Shown: positions 52,295-61,230 of the stretch, piece by piece
Numbering within the stretch: the first letter of the stretch is position 1
Layout of the letters: each line of letters opens with the position of its first letter
Assembly: GCA_014695325.1 (NCBI GenBank)
Contig: JACJNZ010000039.1
Span: 1,178,001 to 1,242,000, forward strand
Length of the DNA stretch: 64,000 nt
Source of the DNA: Cyanobacteria bacterium FACHB-502
Lineage (GTDB): Bacteria > Cyanobacteriota > Cyanobacteriia > Elainellales > Elainellaceae
Direction: 5' to 3'
Notes under the pieces: generated by a model
The model's input: only the letters and a program-made list of their open reading frames with translations
What the model was told of the DNA's origin: nothing
Databases searched by the model: none
Made by a program: the position numbers and the translations under genes

Positions 52295-54363
52295 AGCTGC
52301 TGTCGCTGCGACTCCGCAACTTTCGGCAGTTTTATGGGCAGACCCCGGAAATTGTACTGGCAGGGGGAGACCGTCGCAAAATTACGGTCATTCATGGGAA
52401 TAACGGAGCCGGAAAGACAGGACTACTGAATGCCTTCACCTGGGTGCTGTACGAGAAGTTTACGGCTGCCTTTGCTGCTGAGGATCAGCTCGTCAACAAG
52501 CGGGCGATCGCTGAGGCAGAGATCGGAGGCATGGTCGAGTGCTGGGCTGAGGTGGTGTTTGAGCATGGCGGAACTCAGTACCAGGCAAAGCGGGTTTGCC
52601 GTGCCTACAAGCAGAAAGATGGGGTAGAGCAGGGCAAGAGTGAGTTACGCCTACTCGTAAAAAATGAGACGGGGCGGTGGCTCCCGACCAGCTATCAGCC
52701 GGAAGATGTGATTGGTCGGATTCTGCCAGAGAGCTTGCACCGCTACTTCTTCTTTGACGGAGAGCGGATCGAACAGATTGTCCGCTCCAATAAGAAGGCG
52801 GAGATTGCTGAGGCGACCAAGATTTTGTTGGGTGTAGAGGTCTTGAACCGATCGGTCAAACACCTGGGGGAAGCCCGAAAATCGCTGGAGAAGGAATTGG
52901 GGCAGATCGGCGACCCGGAAACCCAGAAGCTCCTGAAGCAAAAGGAGAAGTTGGAGCAGGAGTGCGATCGCCTTCGAGGGCGGCAGGAGGAGATTGAGAA
53001 GGAATTAGGCTTTCAAGATGAGATCAAACAGACGACCAGTCAGCGCCTGCGGGAACTAGCGGGGATGGAGCAGTTGCAGCAGCGCCGCGATGATTTGGAA
53101 GCGCAGGCAAAGCTGACCCGTGAAAAACTGAAGCAGAGCCGGGCTAACCTGCAGCAGGCGGTTTCTTCAAGGGGCTACATGGTTTTGCTAGCAGATGCAA
53201 CTGCCCAGTTTCGGTCATTGGTGGATGGGCTTCGGCAGCGGGGAGAATTACCCGCCGATATCAAGCAGCAGTTTGTTCAAGACTTGCTGACACGGAACCG
53301 CTGTATTTGTGGCACTCCCTTAAAAGCCGGATCAGAACCCCATCAACACGTCAAAGCTTATTTAGATAAGGCAGGTTTGGCGGATGTTGAGGAAACCGTA
53401 ATTCGGATGGGGGCACAGGTGGATGCGATCGACCGTCAAGTGCCAGAGTTTTGGCAGGAGGTCGATCAGGAGCAAGCCAACATCAATCAATTTAAGATGT
53501 CGCTTTCTCACTTAGAGGAAGCACTCGACATCATTCGGGAGAAGCTGAGACAAAGCCCTAGTGAGGACATCCGCAAGCTCCAGAGCCGTATGGATGAGGT
53601 GGAGCAAAAGATTCGGGAACTGACGCTGGAGCAGGGAGCGAACCAGCAGCGAATCAAGGGTTGTGAGACCGAGATGGAGGGGTTAGCACGGCAGATTGAG
53701 AAGCACCGCATGAGTGAGAACCGCCAGGAGCAGGTGCAGCGAAGAATCACGGCAACTGAGGATGCGATCGCCCGCCTTAAGAAAGTCCAGGAAGGCTTGG
53801 GACAACTCTTTCGCCTACAGCTCGAAAAACGAATCCAGGAGATCTTCAGCCAGATCTCGTTTACGCCCTACGTACCCAAGCTAAACGAGAACTATGAATT
53901 AATGCTGGAAGATACAATGGCGGGACAGACCACTTCGGTTCCATCCTCGACGGGCGAGAACCAGATTTTGAGTCTGTCGTTCATTGGCGCAATTATTGAT
54001 CGTATCCGGGAGTGGAGCAAGGGCAAATCTGGTGTACTGATGCCTGAGAGCAGCACGTTTCCGATCGTGATGGACTCTCCCTTTGGCAGTCTGGATGAGA
54101 TCTACCGGCGACAGGTTGCAAGGGCAATTCCAGTGTTGGCGAATCAATTGGTAGTCCTGGTGACTAAAACTCAGTGGCGAGGAGAGGTTGCCGAGGAGAT
54201 GGAGGACTTTGTGGGACACCAGTACGTCCTGACCTACAATTCCCCCAAATCCGATTGTCAAGTAGATGAAATCAAACTTAACGGGATCGTACACCCACTG
54301 GTTCAACAAAGCCCTAATGAGTATGAATACACAGAGATTCTTGAGGTGAACCACACCATATAA
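52291..54363 (+). CDS. DndD-like SMC/Rad50-type ATPase of the restriction arm
   Basis: 690 residues. Walker A is HGNNGAGKTGLLNAF (residues about 35-49). Long coiled coils (about 195-300 and 385-505) flank a CICG zinc-hook-like motif near 338. The C-terminal half has the ABC signature region SSTGENQILSLSF and Walker B FPIVMDSPFGSLDE. It is a distinct paralogue of the dndD at 61227, with the same overall design. It is coupled to the preceding small gene and likely links ATP hydrolysis to DNA tethering or scanning. Confidence 0.83.
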   Translation: MKLLSLRLRNFRQFYGQTPEIVLAGGDRRKITVIHGNNGAGKTGLLNAFTWVLYEKFTAAFAAEDQLVNKRAIAEAEIGGMVECWAEVVFEHGGTQYQAKRVCRAYKQKDGVEQGKSELRLLVKNETGRWLPTSYQPEDVIGRILPESLHRYFFFDGERIEQIVRSNKKAEIAEATKILLGVEVLNRSVKHLGEARKSLEKELGQIGDPETQKLLKQKEKLEQECDRLRGRQEEIEKELGFQDEIKQTTSQRLRELAGMEQLQQRRDDLEAQAKLTREKLKQSRANLQQAVSSRGYMVLLADATAQFRSLVDGLRQRGELPADIKQQFVQDLLTRNRCICGTPLKAGSEPHQHVKAYLDKAGLADVEETVIRMGAQVDAIDRQVPEFWQEVDQEQANINQFKMSLSHLEEALDIIREKLRQSPSEDIRKLQSRMDEVEQKIRELTLEQGANQQRIKGCETEMEGLARQIEKHRMSENRQEQVQRRITATEDAIARLKKVQEGLGQLFRLQLEKRIQEIFSQISFTPYVPKLNENYELMLEDTMAGQTTSVPSSTGENQILSLSFIGAIIDRIREWSKGKSGVLMPESSTFPIVMDSPFGSLDEIYRRQVARAIPVLANQLVVLVTKTQWRGEVAEEMEDFVGHQYVLTYNSPKSDCQVDEIKLNGIVHPLVQQSPNEYEYTEILEVNHTI

Positions 54364-54405
54364 CTTCCAAAGTTAAGTATTAAAACAACCTCAAAGGCTT
54401 ACAGA

Positions 54406-54882
54406 ATGGCTGAAAACACCAGGATTAAAGTTGCGAAGGAGAAGGCTTACCTTGTCCAGTCTCTAACGGCTTCTGAGACGACAACCGGACCTTTTGAGAC
54501 CTATGCCGATGTCTTGGCGTTCGCCGCCACTCTAGGAGTGAAGCACAGGAGGCGAGTGCCTCTGGTAGGTGAAATCTCAAGAAGAGATCCCTCCCCGATT
54601 CATCGTGAAACCTTCAGTGCCAAGGGGTACGACATGGTGATGAATCTGATCGCGATTTCTGACAGTGGAGAGCCTAAAACCCTAGCTTCTAATGAAGTCT
54701 CCTCAGCAGAGCGATTGCAGGCTTTTGAGGAGTACGCTAACGGGGGACTAGAAATCCTTGAAGAGCGGCTGAAAGGTACTGTGAATCACCTTGAGCAAAT
54801 TTTACTTCTGCTGGAGGTAGAGGGTAGAAGCTCTCATCAAGGTGGAGATGAGTTTGATCTAAGCGCCTTCTTGCCAGTTTAA
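54406..54882 (+). CDS. Dnd system-associated protein 4-like
   Basis: 158 residues. The pattern PFETYADVLAFAATLGVKHR, GYDMVMNLIAISDSGEPKTL and LQAFEEYANGGLEILEERLK resembles the family annotated as Dnd system-associated protein 4. It is soluble, with no catalytic motif. It lies 42 bp after the DndD-like ATPase and 12 bp before the GIY-YIG gene. Confidence 0.7.
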   Translation: MAENTRIKVAKEKAYLVQSLTASETTTGPFETYADVLAFAATLGVKHRRRVPLVGEISRRDPSPIHRETFSAKGYDMVMNLIAISDSGEPKTLASNEVSSAERLQAFEEYANGGLEILEERLKGTVNHLEQILLLLEVEGRSSHQGGDEFDLSAFLPV

Positions 54883-54894
54883 TGAGAACCGAGA

Positions 54895-55716
54895 GTGCCA
54901 TATAGAATCAACGCTAACAGAGAAAATTCACCCCCGCTATTGGTTGAACTTGTGCCTGAACCCACTCGCCCCTTTGAAGATGTTGAACGTTACTATCAAG
55001 TTTTCTCCTTGGAAACGGTATCTCAAGCTCCGAGAGCAACAGGGCTTTACGCCTGGTATGCAGGGTTAGATGCCGGCTTAAAGGATTGGGAGTTGGAGGT
55101 GATTGATGGGGTTGACGTTGGTACAGAGCGATTGAGGTCTCTTTTGAAACGTCATACTGACCGATATTGTGTCCAGGAGCTAGAAACTACTGCTCTAGGA
55201 GCTTTTTCTCAAACATGGGTGGGACAGCTCCAGGATCAAACCGCCAATACTCTGCGAAGTGTGTTGGCTGAACCAAACGGTATACAAGAACAGGAGAGTT
55301 ATGACCAGAAGCGCGCACCAAAGCTTCAATCAACGCTTGAGTCGCCTGATGCACGCCGACTGATGGTAAAGGCACTGGAAATTGCTATGCCGGTACTGAG
55401 TTCGCCCATATACGTGGGCGTCGCTGATTGCCTTCAAACTCGTCTAGCGCAGCATGTCCGTGAAATTAACAAACTGGCAAGTACTGTCAACAATGATCCA
55501 AGCACTCGCCAACGATTACGAGAAGTCAAGAAGACCAATTTTGCAGTTCGAGCAATTGCGGCTGGCTTTTCTCCTGGTAATCTTCAGGTTTGGACTTGTA
55601 ATCTTGATCTACTGGTGGAAGATCTAGGCAGTAAGAGCCAGGATGCTCGTACAGTGGCTGAGGCAGTTGAGTGGGTTTTGAATCGTTGGCATCGTCCATA
55701 TCTGGGGAGGCGTTGA
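54895..55716 (+). CDS. GIY-YIG nuclease-fold protein with a large insertion
   Basis: 273 residues from GTG 54895. The first GIY motif is GLY (50-52, ATGLYAWYAG). The YIG motif is YVG (173-175, PIYVGVADCL). Arg-183 and His-187 (QTRLAQHV) and a Glu in AEAVEWVLNRWHRPYLG (about 256-259) complete the catalytic pattern. About 115 residues separate GIY from YIG, where most family members have 10-15. It is probably a DNA-cutting or DNA-binding partner of the Dnd restriction arm. It stands 6 bp before the DGQHR gene. Confidence 0.7.
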   Translation: MPYRINANRENSPPLLVELVPEPTRPFEDVERYYQVFSLETVSQAPRATGLYAWYAGLDAGLKDWELEVIDGVDVGTERLRSLLKRHTDRYCVQELETTALGAFSQTWVGQLQDQTANTLRSVLAEPNGIQEQESYDQKRAPKLQSTLESPDARRLMVKALEIAMPVLSSPIYVGVADCLQTRLAQHVREINKLASTVNNDPSTRQRLREVKKTNFAVRAIAAGFSPGNLQVWTCNLDLLVEDLGSKSQDARTVAEAVEWVLNRWHRPYLGRR

Positions 55717-55721
55717 GAGCT

Positions 55722-57971
55722 ATGTTTGGCAGTGGCTCAAGAATTGGATACCAACATACCGTTGAGGGCACGTGGGGGCAGTTCATTACCCCTGCTGGCG
55801 AGGTTCACTTTCTATTGACTAAAGCCCGGCTAGGTCAAGGTGGAATCGATAATGAACGACGGCTAACCTCACAACTTCGCCCTGTCCGTGAGGTTCTGGA
55901 TTCAGAGAAATTGAACTTCAACCAATTGCTGCAACGAGATTTGGACGATCACCGGGTTGCAACACAGTTGATTCCTTACCTGCTGGAGCCAGAGAAAACT
56001 GGTCCCTCGTTTTTCCCACCAATTATGACGGTGCTGCTTCCTTTCTCTTCTGAACGTCCGGTCGACTTTTTTCCAGCAGTTGATTTCTCCGACATCAATG
56101 AAGATGAGCAATTGAGAGGCGTGTTTTGGAAGGAGGAACGAGCAGCGAGTGCATATCGAATTCGCCGTATGGCTTATCAGCAGGGAAACCTGCATGAAAT
56201 CAAGCTTGGACAAGTTTCCTGGAATGATGAAGAGGCGAAACTGGTAGTTTTGGACGGTCAACATCGCGCAATGGCATTGATTGCGATCGACAGAACTCTG
56301 AATGGAACCTGGGATCAAAATAGTGGCACGAGGTTCCGCCATTTCTACGAACATCGTATTCAAAGCATTTTGGACAACGCTAAACAGCGTGATCAACAGA
56401 TTGACCTCAGTCAAATTGAAATTCCTGTCACTGTTTGTTGGTTTCCTGGGGGTAGTGAAGCAGCCCGCAATCCGCATGGAGCAGCAAGAAAGCTGTTTGT
56501 GGATGTCAATAAAGAGGCGCGTCAACCTAGCGAGGCACGCCTGATTCTGCTATCAGATGCTGAATTAATCAACATCTTTACAAGAGCGATGCTGAATCGA
56601 TTGCGTGAAGATAATCCTCCGTTGCCGCTTTACGCAATCGAGTATGACAATCCGGATGATGACATCACTCAACCTGTGCGGTGGAGCGCAATGGCAAATT
56701 TGAGCTTGATCAAACGAGCCATTCAGTTTACGGCTTTCTGCCCGCCGAAGTATCGGGAGAACATGGATCAGCGCTTTGGGGGTCGCCTATCCGAGGATGA
56801 GATGGATGCTCGAATGCGGAAGGAATTAGCACTGAATTCTGTTTTCCCCTCAATTATTGAAGAAGAAAATATAGATCGAGATTCTATAGGTAATCGCAAG
56901 TTTCCAGAGTCGGGACTTGATGCGCTACGAGACCAGTTCATGAAGGGGTGGGGAACGGCAATCCTTTATCTTCTCGGAAATTTACTACCTTACAAGGCTC
57001 ACGCATTGGCGTTGCAGAAGCTCAAGGAGACTTGGCTCACAGATGACGCTATCTCTTCACTTGCTTGTGATGCTATTTTTGTGGGTGTAGGGATGTACTG
57101 GACGTTGCGAGAGTCCAATGACTACTGGCGCAAGGAAGTGGAACAGTCACGGAGAGAGCGCCGTACTGCCCCTCCTAAACCTGATATCGTCAAAGCTTGG
57201 GACAGCATTGAGAGCAAAAGCAGAGAATTTCAAGCTTATCGTGCAAATGCTTATCTAGGTAAAGCAACAGATGAAGCTATCAAGCAGGCTAATACTGTGT
57301 TTGACATGATGAACACTCATGCGTGCCAGCTTGGAGTTTGTTTAATGCTGACTGCTTTGGCAGATGCTTCAAGCGTCAAGATGGAAGCATTAGTAGATTT
57401 AGCGGTCAAGGTGACTGAGGCATTGAATGCAGCGTTAAGCAGCAGCATTACTCAGAATCGCAATCGGTTGCTAATTTTTGATCGCAAACAGTCAAATGAC
57501 AGCAAACAGTCATACCCCCTCAATCGCATTCCCCGACTTGAACCATCACTATCCATATATTTCCGATATTTCTGGTTAGAGCTGCTATGTACAAATGAAG
57601 CAAGAGCACATTTGGATGATCGCTTAATTTCAATTGCTGAATCATTTCGTGATGTTGCAAGGAGGGCTTATTTCGATTTCTTAGTAGAAGAACAAATGAA
57701 GGCACTCAAGCGATCGAATCCAACGTGGGAGAAAGAGAAGCTCCTGAAGGAAGCTCAAGACATTGAATCAAAAGCATTGCGAAAAGCTATGAAGCATTGG
57801 GCTTTGGTAGATTTGGAGGAATTTGACCGTTGGTTGGAGACAAAACCTGTAAAAAAGGTGAACCAAAGCGCTGAGCTTGAAGATGAAGGGGTTGTGGAAT
57901 TAGAAGTGAATGATGATGCCTTAATTCACTCTGTTGATGATTTAATCGATTCCCTACAGGATGATGACTAA
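55722..57971 (+). CDS. Large DGQHR-domain protein (DndB-related)
   Basis: 749 residues from ATG 55722 (MFGSGSRIGYQHTVEGTWGQ); the frame is open to 55671 but overlaps the GIY-YIG gene. The DGQHR motif is at about residue 179 (VVLDGQHRAMALIAIDRT). The C-terminal 350 residues are helical and unlike ordinary DndB, ending in an acidic tail. DndB proteins (about 360-380 residues) regulate phosphorothioation. This is a second, enlarged DGQHR protein, likely a sensor or regulator in the restriction arm. Confidence 0.78.
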   Translation: MFGSGSRIGYQHTVEGTWGQFITPAGEVHFLLTKARLGQGGIDNERRLTSQLRPVREVLDSEKLNFNQLLQRDLDDHRVATQLIPYLLEPEKTGPSFFPPIMTVLLPFSSERPVDFFPAVDFSDINEDEQLRGVFWKEERAASAYRIRRMAYQQGNLHEIKLGQVSWNDEEAKLVVLDGQHRAMALIAIDRTLNGTWDQNSGTRFRHFYEHRIQSILDNAKQRDQQIDLSQIEIPVTVCWFPGGSEAARNPHGAARKLFVDVNKEARQPSEARLILLSDAELINIFTRAMLNRLREDNPPLPLYAIEYDNPDDDITQPVRWSAMANLSLIKRAIQFTAFCPPKYRENMDQRFGGRLSEDEMDARMRKELALNSVFPSIIEEENIDRDSIGNRKFPESGLDALRDQFMKGWGTAILYLLGNLLPYKAHALALQKLKETWLTDDAISSLACDAIFVGVGMYWTLRESNDYWRKEVEQSRRERRTAPPKPDIVKAWDSIESKSREFQAYRANAYLGKATDEAIKQANTVFDMMNTHACQLGVCLMLTALADASSVKMEALVDLAVKVTEALNAALSSSITQNRNRLLIFDRKQSNDSKQSYPLNRIPRLEPSLSIYFRYFWLELLCTNEARAHLDDRLISIAESFRDVARRAYFDFLVEEQMKALKRSNPTWEKEKLLKEAQDIESKALRKAMKHWALVDLEEFDRWLETKPVKKVNQSAELEDEGVVELEVNDDALIHSVDDLIDSLQDDD

Positions 57972-58090
57972 TAGGGCTGCTTCAGAGAAGTCGAACCACC
58001 AACACGGTTAAGCAGCACCAGTTCCCGAAGGACACTCTCGTGCAATTGCTTGAGTCATCTGATGTAGGAAATGAAAACAGTAAAACGTTA

Positions 58091-58116
58091 ACTGTATGTA
58101 ATTTTTAGCATACAGT
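58091..58116 (+). promoter_or_regulatory. Palindromic operator candidate upstream of dndB
   Basis: ACTGTATG (58091-58098), ten bases, then CATACAGT (58109-58116), a perfect inverted repeat. TACGT direct copies follow at 58116-58120 and 58137-58141. It lies 48 bp before dndB in the only sizeable gap between the two arms. Confidence 0.55.
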
Positions 58117-58163
58117 ACGTCAATTTAGTGATAGATTACGTGGGAAGGTCTTGGACGGGTTCT

Positions 58164-59240
58164 ATGGCTCTCCCATTCGAGTACGTTTTTCCAGCTATCA
58201 GAGGGATTCAGGCAGGGCGCGAGTATTACGTCTCGATGTGCCCAGTGCGGCTGATCCCCAAGATCTTCTCGTTTGATGATGAAGAGATTCCCCCTGAAAT
58301 GCGAGCGCAACGGGTCTTGAATCGGAGTCGAGTACCTGAGATGGCTCGCTACATTGTGGGTAATCCAACAGACTACGTTTTTTCAGCAATCACTGTCTCC
58401 ATCAATGCTGATATTGCTTTTGAACCCATTGGTTCAGAAGACATTGGTAAGTTAACCGTCCCAATGGATGCTCGGTTTGTAATAAATGACGGACAGCACC
58501 GCCGTGCTGCCTTTGAGCAAGCGTTGAAGGAAAATCCAGACCTGGGGGATGAGACGATCGCTGTCGTCTTCTTTCTAGATATTGGATTGAAGCGATCGCA
58601 GCAGATGTTCACAGACCTGAACCGTTATGCGGTTCATCCCGATCCCTCACTGAACATTCTGTACGACCAGCGCGATCGCAAATCTATTCTGTCCAAATCG
58701 GTAGTCAAAGAGGTCAAAATTTTTGACAGACTCACCGATATGGAGCGCAGCAACTTGCCAGTCCGCTCCAGTAAGCTCTTCACGCTTAGCAGCATTTACG
58801 GTGCCACTCAAGCACTTCTGACTAATCACAAGAACGAGGAGATAGAGAAGCAGATTGAAATTAGTGTCCGTTTCTGGAGAGCGGTCAGCAGCAATATTCC
58901 AGACTGGCAGCAAGTATTTGATAAGAAAGTTAGTCCTGGGGAGATCCGTCGAGAATACATTCACAGCCATGCGGTCACACTAGCGGGGATTGGTGGTGCG
59001 GGTGCAGTCTTGCTGGCTACTTACCCGGACAAGTGGGAGACCCAGTTAAAAGCCTTACGCAAAATAGATTGGTCACGCTCCAATCCTGACTGGGAGGGGC
59101 GCGTCATGTTTGGGGGGAAGCTATCCAAATCGAGAACTTGTGTAGCATTCATGACCGCTTATTTGAAAAAGGCAATGAAACTGCCGATGACTACGGAAGA
59201 AGAACGGCTAGAGAGAGCCTATGCTCTAGCGGGGAGGTAG
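58164..59240 (+). CDS. dndB: DNA sulfur modification protein DndB
   Basis: 358 residues from ATG 58164 (MALPFEYVFPAIRGIQAGRE); the frame starts earlier at 58128. The DGQHR motif is at about residue 109 (VINDGQHRRAAFEQAL). FLDIGLKRSQQMFTDLNRYA and NWxRSNPDWEGRVM-type sequence (IDWSRSNPDWEGRVMFGGKL) are family hallmarks. In characterised systems DndB limits modification and can repress the dnd operon. It leads the dnd operon behind a palindromic site. Confidence 0.9.
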   Translation: MALPFEYVFPAIRGIQAGREYYVSMCPVRLIPKIFSFDDEEIPPEMRAQRVLNRSRVPEMARYIVGNPTDYVFSAITVSINADIAFEPIGSEDIGKLTVPMDARFVINDGQHRRAAFEQALKENPDLGDETIAVVFFLDIGLKRSQQMFTDLNRYAVHPDPSLNILYDQRDRKSILSKSVVKEVKIFDRLTDMERSNLPVRSSKLFTLSSIYGATQALLTNHKNEEIEKQIEISVRFWRAVSSNIPDWQQVFDKKVSPGEIRREYIHSHAVTLAGIGGAGAVLLATYPDKWETQLKALRKIDWSRSNPDWEGRVMFGGKLSKSRTCVAFMTAYLKKAMKLPMTTEEERLERAYALAGR

Positions 59241-59242
59241 CC

Positions 59243-59620
59243 ATGCCAACGTTTGAGTTTCAAATTGTTTCTGACACCGCAAAGGAAGCCCAGCAGTTCA
59301 TGACAGCAGTCCAGGCTAACGAGGTGAATATTGAGGAATGGGAGTATGACGTGAGCACTCCAACCGAGAAGCAGGAGTGCTATGGATTTGGAGTCACTTA
59401 TTGTTCGCTTAAACAACTGCAACGGTTTGCCGATGAGATGGGTGTTGTTCTTGCCTACGCTAAGAACCAGGAAGTCGTTGAGCAAGAAACTGATCAGCTA
59501 GTACAGCAAGTTATGCGGGCACGAGAGATTGTCGAAGCCATGAATCTAACCTCAGAAAGGGAGATGCTGCACCAGATGTTAGAAACCTATAAACGTTTGG
59601 AGCATGGGGAAACTGAGTAG
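59243..59620 (+). CDS. Unknown 125-residue protein between dndB and dndC
   Basis: Starts MPTFEFQIVSDTAKEAQQFM after GGGGAGG. It is acidic, with an N-terminal alpha/beta part and a C-terminal helix (LVQQVMRAREIVEAMNLTSE). Two bp separate it from dndB and 47 bp from dndC. It does not match DndE, which is encoded downstream of dndD. I know no name for it, but its place inside the dnd operon suggests a role in the system. Confidence 0.65.
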   Translation: MPTFEFQIVSDTAKEAQQFMTAVQANEVNIEEWEYDVSTPTEKQECYGFGVTYCSLKQLQRFADEMGVVLAYAKNQEVVEQETDQLVQQVMRAREIVEAMNLTSEREMLHQMLETYKRLEHGETE

Positions 59621-59667
59621 TCTGAATATTTTGAGGCATTAGCTGGGTTTTATTGAGGGTGAGTGTA

Positions 59668-61230
59668 ATGACTGAAACGGTTGAATTAAAAAACTTCCAA
59701 CGATCGGTTCCTGAATTTGTCGAGGCTTTGAAAGCTCTTACGACTGAAATTCAAGAACTATACTGCCAGGATCAATTGCCCTGGATTGTTGGCTACTCCG
59801 GTGGCAAGGATTCGACAGCAGTGCTTCAGTTAGTGTGGAATGCGATCGCCGCTCTCCCAGTCGAAAAACGTACCAAAACCATTCATGTCATCACCACAGA
59901 CACAATGGTTGAAAATCCAGTTGTGTCTGCATGGGTCAGCAAATCTTTAGAGCAGGTGGGCAAGTCTGCTCAAGAAAAAGGCATCCCCATTGAACCGATT
60001 CTGCTAAAACCTGCTGTAAAAGACACCTTCTGGGTCAATTTAATTGGGAAGGGCTATCCAGCCCCAAGGCAAGGCTTTCGCTGGTGTACCGAGCGTCTCA
60101 AGATCAAACCATCCGATAACTACATCCGGGAGAAAATTCGGGAAAGCGGGGAAGTCATTTTAGTTCTAGGAACCCGAAAAGCTGAAAGCGCATCGCGGGC
60201 TGCCTTAATGGAAAAACACCGCAACTGGCGTGTCTTCTCGCACCTCAACTACAATCCCAGTCGCCCAAACTCCTTGATTTACACACCAATTGAAGACTGG
60301 CGCACAGATGAGGTTTGGCTCTACTTGATGCAATGGCAAAACCCTTGGGGCAATAACAACAAAGACTTGTTTGCTATGTACCGGGGCGCAACAGCAGATA
60401 ATGAATGCCCACTGGTTGTGGATACGTCTACGCCTAGCTGCGGTAGTTCACGATTTGGCTGCTGGGTCTGCACGTTAGTTAGTGCAGATAAATCAATGGA
60501 GGCAATGATCCAGAACGATGAGGAGAAGGAGTGGATGCAACCGCTTCTGGATCTACGGAACGAGTTGGATGTGGAGGATGATCTCGATCGCCGTGACTTC
60601 CGGCGGCGACAGGGGCAGATCCAGCTTTATGAGCGTGATGTGGACGGGCTAGATGCCAAAGAAATTGTCAATATTCCGGGTCCCTATACCAAACAATGGC
60701 GAGAAGAATGGTTGCGACGAGTGCTTCAAGCGCAAACAATTGCTCGTCAAAATGCACCTACTGAAATGCAGGGTATCGAACTGATTGCGATCGAAGAACT
60801 GAGTGAAATTCGCCGCATTTGGCTAGAGGAGTTTCATGAGTTTGATGATGCTTTGCCCAGAATTTACTCTGAAGTCACAGAACAAGACTTTATCGATCCC
60901 CGCCCTAATGCTGGCAGTACCCACCTTGGTTTGGACGAGTGGAGCATTTTAGAGGAAATTTGCGATGACCCAATGCACTTTGAACTGATGACTCGGCTCC
61001 TCAGCACCGAGCGTAGGTTTCAAACAATGTCGCGGCGAGTCGGCATTATTGACGCACTTGAAAAGCACTTTGAGACTAGCTCTCGTCCCAAGGAAGAGGC
61101 GATCGATAACGCCCACCTGAATTGGAATATCAAAAAAGCCGCTAAAGCTGGAGATGTAGAAACCGTTAAACAGCTAACTGATAAGCCAGCACCTTCTTGG
61201 GCAGACCTGAAATTTAAGGGACGGGGATGA
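59668..61230 (+). CDS. dndC: DNA sulfur modification protein DndC
   Basis: 520 residues from ATG 59668. PAPS-reductase-like. The PP-loop is SGGKDS (residues 44-49, VGYSGGKDSTAVLQLV). Cysteines in RWCTERLK and the cluster TPSCGSSRFGCWVCT fit the 4Fe-4S centre of DndC. It has ATP pyrophosphatase activity and helps insert sulfur into the DNA backbone. The C-terminal part is longer and helical. Its stop overlaps the dndD start by 4 bp (ATGA). Confidence 0.95.
   Translation: MTETVELKNFQRSVPEFVEALKALTTEIQELYCQDQLPWIVGYSGGKDSTAVLQLVWNAIAALPVEKRTKTIHVITTDTMVENPVVSAWVSKSLEQVGKSAQEKGIPIEPILLKPAVKDTFWVNLIGKGYPAPRQGFRWCTERLKIKPSDNYIREKIRESGEVILVLGTRKAESASRAALMEKHRNWRVFSHLNYNPSRPNSLIYTPIEDWRTDEVWLYLMQWQNPWGNNNKDLFAMYRGATADNECPLVVDTSTPSCGSSRFGCWVCTLVSADKSMEAMIQNDEEKEWMQPLLDLRNELDVEDDLDRRDFRRRQGQIQLYERDVDGLDAKEIVNIPGPYTKQWREEWLRRVLQAQTIARQNAPTEMQGIELIAIEELSEIRRIWLEEFHEFDDALPRIYSEVTEQDFIDPRPNAGSTHLGLDEWSILEEICDDPMHFELMTRLLSTERRFQTMSRRVGIIDALEKHFETSSRPKEEAIDNAHLNWNIKKAAKAGDVETVKQLTDKPAPSWADLKFKGRG

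Noticed and set aside
59243-59620. Calling the small gene after dndB dndE
   Set aside because: The sequence lacks the LKRRT and NVLCRW patterns; the gene at 63194 has them.
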